Positions 59,604 through 64,000 of a stretch of 64,000 bases of DNA are shown in pieces; the stretch's first letter is position 1, and the number at the start of each line of letters is the position of its first letter. The stretch is from Glossina fuscipes (Eukaryota; Arthropoda; Insecta; Diptera; Glossinidae). The stretch lies in NCBI RefSeq assembly GCF_014805625.2, contig NW_023998471.1, forward strand, positions 1,268,875-1,332,874, read 5' to 3'. The notes beneath the pieces are model-generated. The model was not told the origin of the DNA. It saw only the letters and a program-made list of their open reading frames with translations, and did no database searches. The translations under genes were made by a program, and so were the position numbers.

Positions 59604-59945
59604 AATAATTTTTACAATTATATTTTACGCTATTAGCAATATGCAAGGAGAAGAACGCGTGGCATTTTTATTTCGTTTCGGTCCAATTTCTTATAGTTTT
59701 TTCCAGTTTGTTATTTGCTCGGTGGTTGCTGTAAGTAAGGGAGTAAGGAACATCTGTTGTTATTAATAAAATGGGACTTATTACGGTTACGCCGCCTGTG
59801 ATCACTGCATGCACCCGCTAGAAACAATAACCGAGAATATAAGGCGTTTAGCTAATCAGTCGGGTTTAGAAGTGCCTTCGACGTTATACGATCCTACAGC
59901 ACAATGGTTGAAGCAATTTACCAGTAGTTGCCTGTTTAGGTAGCT
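59604..59945 (+). other. Coding-like stretches of unknown origin
   Basis: An ATG-initiated stretch at 59596-59735 (FIIIFTIIFYAISNMQGEE) is open up to a GTAAGT-type donor. A second stretch at about 59788-59940 reads NGTYYGYAACDHCMHPLETI and ENIRRLANQSGLEVPS, ending at TAG. No acceptor joins them convincingly. They may be exons of a small gene or debris of another duplicated gene. I do not recognise the family. Confidence 0.25.
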
Positions 59946-60047
59946 ACAGGAACGATAATTCTCATCCGATTAATAAATTAAATATGGAAGTATGTTGATT
60001 TTTGTGTTCTTTATTTAAATTTACCCTTGATAACGTTTCTTCTATAG

Positions 60048-60936
60048 GAAAATGAAATACCATCTTAAAGGCAGCAGTGCTGGTAAGGGCGAGGTCTTTG
60101 TCGAAAGTTTGTCTGGATTGCCCGACAATTTAACGCCAAACGAAGATGGAATTTGGGTCCCGTTAATTTTCTCTGTGGACAGCCAGAATGCTAGTCTTTT
60201 TGCCATCTTCTCGGAATTCTCTAATTTGCGTTTATTTTTGGCTCGTATTTTATATTTGTTCGAGGCGCCATTTCGTGCATTCAATAATATTTACCCGAAC
60301 AAATTTTCGCAACGTTTTGTGCACTTTATTGGCCACTGCGAAAGTGTCTCTTTTATGATTCCGAAACGTTCTACAATTGTTCGTCTAGATTGGGATGGCA
60401 ATATAGTGGGATCTTTGCATTGTTTTGATAAAAGTGTTGGAGCGGCCTGTCATGTGTTAGAATTTAATGATTATTTATATTTGGGGTCGCCGTTTAATCG
60501 TTTCCTCGTTCGTGTTAAATCGCCAGTGCCCAAAAAGCCAATGCTACAAGCCCGGATAAATAATGTGCGATATGAAGGCATGGAAATTGAACCTTCTTTG
60601 AAACCACGAATGGAAAAGACGACAACAGCGCCACCAGTCGTTACTAAACCTACAGTCACTCATGCCAGATCTACTCCGACAACACCGAAGCCCGTTATCT
60701 CAGCAAAGACAACCGTCGTCCCTTCTGCAAGCACGACGACGACAAGGACGTCATTAAAATCGAGCACTACAGAGAAGCCGAGCACAACTAAAACTGTAAA
60801 AAGTCCATCCATGGAGGGAACTCGAATACCGAAAGAACCTGCCCCCATAAAGGAGAATATTCCGGCTGATAATGTGGCGCCAAAACAGGAAAAACTTAAA
60901 GTAATTAATAAGCATGGGAAACATGTGGAACTTTAA
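60048..60936 (+). CDS. 3' part of a hemomucin-like (strictosidine synthase-like) gene
   Basis: After an acceptor at 60046-60047 the frame is open for about 295 codons. KYHLKGSSAGKGEVFVESL, GLPDNLTPNEDGIWVPL, FVHFIGHCESVSF and VLEFNDYLYLGSPFNRFL match the C-terminal half of the six-bladed propeller of fly hemomucin and human APMAP. A Thr/Ser/Pro-rich mucin-like tail follows (TTTAPPVVTKPTVT, SASTTTTRTSLKSSTTEKPS). The N-terminal half of the propeller and the membrane anchor are not found within 2 kb upstream. The segment is therefore a truncated copy or the 3' exon of a rearranged gene. The reading frame itself is unbroken. Hemomucin is a surface mucin of haemocytes and gut in flies. Confidence 0.75.
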
Positions 60937-63130
60937 TAAGATTTTTCAACTTCACAACACCATATATTTCAAAAGCAAAAATCCTTTACTTAATGTAAGC
61001 ATTGATAATTGGGATTATCTATCGATCTACACATTCGAAATTTTAAAAAGTCAAAAGCGAAACGTATCTTATGTCAATGTCAACTGTATAAGCACGAAGG
61101 TAACGAGCTTTAACGCATACTTATTATTATATATACCTTTTTAGTTACAGCAAAGTAAATGAACTTTAATTTTTCTTGTCTGCCTATCCCAAAAAAAAAG
61201 GATGATGAAGAAACATTTATTACTCAGCGAAATGGTTTTGGTTACTGTAGCGCGGGATGGGGATTTGGATCGATTTAGATGTAGATTTTTTTTTAATTAT
61301 AAATAAAGTCAAGTCCGATAGTGCACTATTCATTGTATATCTTTCCGTAACTACCTCGTAGTAGTTAACAAAAATTAAAGAAAAACTAACTTTTTCCCCT
61401 TAATTATTCACCAACTTTCAAACTGATAAGTGCTTAATTATTGTTTATTAAAAATTGAAAAACATATATTTTATTTACTTACAATCAAAGCAATTAGAAA
61501 ATCTAACTCTAAACATTCCGAATAATATATTTCTTAAATATTATTTAAAATAAAAAAAAGAAAATAAAAAGAATCGAAAAGACGAATAAACGCTAAAATT
61601 TAGTATACTAATAATAATAAGGCTTTTTAATTTGCTAAATTAAGCAAAAAGTCGTTTTCTTCTTCGGGCAGGGTCGACTTTTCATACACTTCAAGTGCGC
61701 TCTTTTTGGATTCTATTTTGATCATAATTTATGCAAGTGTGCCGTTTCTGGAAAAAAAAAAATTTTGAGGTTTAAATGACGATATTATTCCTACAATAAT
61801 TTTCAAGTATCCACAACACATCTCGCTTCAGTAAACATAACTTTAATAAAAGGCTGTTTATGGAGTTGCAAGTGGAAACTGAAACCTCCATAAAATTACG
61901 CTTATTGGCGATATACATAGTCACCAGTTTTGCTGTCAAATGAACCTTCCTGAAGCGAGCGCAGTTTTAATGTGAAAGGTAGACCGAGTTCTCTTACCAA
62001 CATTGAACCATCCTGTTCTTGCCCCAAAACACGCCATTCATATTTGGCAAACCTATTTCCTATTCTGTATATGTAATGGGCATAACATTTGAAGAATTAT
62101 TTTATCATAAGGCAAGATATGAAACTGCTGAGATCTCAAGAACAATAAATTAGTTTAAATGAAATGTTTGGGCCCATAATTGGCTCCATAATCTTTACTA
62201 AAATGTTATGGAAACTTTTTTTCCCCTTAACTATAAATATGAAAGTGATCTTTAACAGTTTTCGTATATGTACGTAAAGAAGGGAATCCGATAAATCTAT
62301 ATTCATATTAAATTTTGAAACTTTTCATTATGTAAGTAAGTTGAAAATGGAAAATAGTAACAATGCTCAAAATCACATTCTTTCGAATACGAATAACTGC
62401 TAACACATCATCGTCATACGATCACGCCAATACACATATACACCGCTATAATCGTATTCTTTTGCCAACATTAACAGTATTTATATATTAATCCTAGAAT
62501 AGAAAATTGACACGAGAACACTGAAGTGATCTAAGTCTATTTATTTTACAATCGAAATACTTAAGTATAATACTTTGTTTTGTTTTTAACATTTCGCGTT
62601 GTTCTTGAAATGCAGGTATAGAAAGTATTTGGTTATCAATAACCAAGAGTATCAAATTAAAGGGTGTCAGAAGTAAAAAGCTGTTACACTATTGACTACC
62701 TATACAGTGTAGTACGTTCTAAAGTTTCTAAAATTTTTATAAATATTTAACGAAGATCTCCTCCTACTAATCCTACCAAGCAATTTTTATAAGGAAAACG
62801 AATATGATATTTATACCGGAACATGTCAAGAAGGGAATAAGTCAATAGTTTTAGAGATCAATGGCTAACCATGGAAATGATTAAATGACAATTGATTGAA
62901 ATGTTTCATTTGAATAAATTTAACGAGTTCGGTCCGCCTTCCCAGAAAATGTAAGAGGGAAAGCTAAAATTTCGCCTAACGTTCAAGCTTAAGAATGGTT
63001 GTGATCCCTTTCGAATAGCTAAAAAACCGGCATAAGTATTTTTTCTTGTCTCTCCGGTCACATTTTAACTACCCACAAATGAAATGTAGTGTGACAAAAA
63101 TTTATGTACTCATTTAATGTATGAAGTACT
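60937..63130. other. Gene-free AT-rich spacer
   Basis: I see no coding exon. The 3' UTR of the hemomucin-like segment probably ends within the first few hundred bases. The rest is AT-rich and unassigned. Confidence 0.5.
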
Positions 63131-63134
63131 GAAG

Positions 63135-63400
63135 ATTTGCCCACACTTGTGGCACAACAATTTATTAACGTTGTGCGGATGTATGCAACATCCAAAGCGG
63201 CTTGGGATAGACTCGCCTTTATACTGATCGATTGAGAATCACTGTAAGCCTCGTTTTCGCGATTTTTGCGATGTTTCGAAGAAATTTGGGAGATCGATTT
63301 GTTTTCGTCTAAGGACGATTGTTCCGATCGGACCATTTTTTCGACCATTTCCCATATCATAACCTATTTTGAAAGTGGTTATATGAATAACTGTATTAAC
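63135..63400 (+). repeat. Dispersed hairpin repeat family, copy
   Basis: Starts CACACTTGTGGCACAACAAT (63142), then ACTGATCGATTGAGAATCAC and GTAAGCCTCG, the same order as the 23.2-kb copy. Confidence 0.55.
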
Positions 63401-63559
63401 TGAAGTGACGTACGGTATTTAACAATGTATAAGCAATGGTTTGACTTGTTTTTACTTTACTTTACTTGTTTTAATTTAAGGCAATTTTTACACAGTAACA
63501 CATAGCGATTTAAAACATGATGCGTATTTTAACAAGAATCAAACAAACAGTGTATGTTA

Positions 63560-64000
63560 AAATGGCCACGGTCAGACCAAAAGCTCAATAACAGCCATTT
63601 TAATAAAGTTTTTAAAATTCCACAATGGAACATTAAAGGACTTATTAATAATTTTGATGAACTCCGTACACTCATAAATGATTTTAATCCCACCTTTATA
63701 TCCCTTCAAAAAACCCATTGTAGAAGCTCTTTTAATCCTATTCCACCCAAATCGTAAACTGGATACTTCACGAATGCTGATCAAAAATCATATTCCAAAC
63801 AAGGAGTTGGTGTTTTCATAAAATCAAGTATACCTCATAAAAGCTTAAATTTTAGCTCAAACATACAAGCCGCAGCGATACAAATAATCTCTAACATAAA
63901 ATTTGCAGTGCTTTCGCTCTATATCCCCCTTTCATAATCGTTTTCTCAGCAAAAACTCTTCATTTTATTCTCCGTACATTCCCCCCATTAATTATATGCG
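63560..64000 (+). mobile_element. Broken endonuclease of an I/LOA-type retrotransposon, cut by window end
   Basis: Plus-strand reading gives IPQWNIKGLINNFDELRTLI, FNPTFISLQKTHC, then after an in-frame stop GYFTNADQKS, QGVGVFIKSSIPH and FAVLSLYIPLS. This is the N terminus of an APE endonuclease (WN, then the LQ-T motif where the catalytic Glu is replaced by Lys). In-frame stops at 63756-63758 and near 63937 show that it is dead. It is in the opposite orientation to elements A and B. Confidence 0.7.

Noticed and set aside
1..64000. CRISPR arrays, rRNA genes, operons or phage genes
   Set aside because: No regular spaced direct repeats, no rRNA-like stretch and no prokaryotic gene layout were seen. 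I also noticed no convincing tRNA cloverleaf, although a covariance search would be needed to exclude tRNAs.

Overview
The window looks like AT-rich nuclear DNA of a higher fly. Genes have short GT-AG introns of about 55 to 75 bases plus a few long ones, the proteins resemble fly orthologues closely, and the spacers carry (TA)n and (TACATA)n microsatellites and many decayed retroelements. A calyptrate fly such as tsetse would fit, but I cannot fix the species. All exon structures were worked out by hand from open frames, splice sites and family knowledge. For the main genes the exon lengths sum to a whole number of codons and to the usual family length.

Layout. 2.6-10.6 kb (+) is the translation regulator Gcn1. 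11.0-12.7 kb (-) is Tim17. 13.2-14.8 kb (+) is a ZNF830/CCDC16-like splicing-associated zinc finger gene, whose only intron looks like a minor-spliceosome AT-AC intron. 15.3-21.0 kb (-) is a dead RNase H-bearing non-LTR element, apparently split by a second dead non-LTR element with a PHD-like ORF1. 21.1-26.6 kb (-) is a decayed copy of an equilibrative nucleoside transporter (ENT), and 28.4-37.0 kb (-) is its intact 461-residue neighbour. A 162-bp piggyBac-type MITE sits in that gene's long intron.

The gene-dense part follows: STT3B (38.8-42.2, +), Sec13 (42.8-43.8, -), PTPMT1/Plip phosphatase (44.5-45.4, +), two tandem SDHD-type complex II anchors (45.6-46.3 and 46.8-47.6, -), the SKI2/twister helicase (48.1-52.4, +), and a DNAJC8-type J-domain protein (52.8-53.8, -). 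The right end is degenerate: a mitoribosomal mS38/AURKAIP1-like gene with an unclear start (57.3-57.9, +), a broken Pdhb copy (58.1-58.9, +), a hemomucin-like 3' part (60.0-60.9, +), dispersed hairpin repeats, and a broken retroelement endonuclease running off the end (63.5-64.0, +).

Functionally this is a housekeeping neighbourhood: translation and RNA surveillance (Gcn1, SKI2), secretion (STT3B, Sec13) and mitochondria (Tim17, PTPMT1, SDHD, mS38, Pdhb relic). Several pairs are head-to-head (Tim17/ZNF830, ENT/STT3B, Sec13/PTPMT1, SDHD/SKI2). I saw no prokaryote-type system, CRISPR array or rRNA. The most notable signals are the AT-AC intron, the divergent SDHD paralogue with a changed Trp, the nested retroelements, the TTAA-flanked MITE, and three gene copies at different stages of decay.
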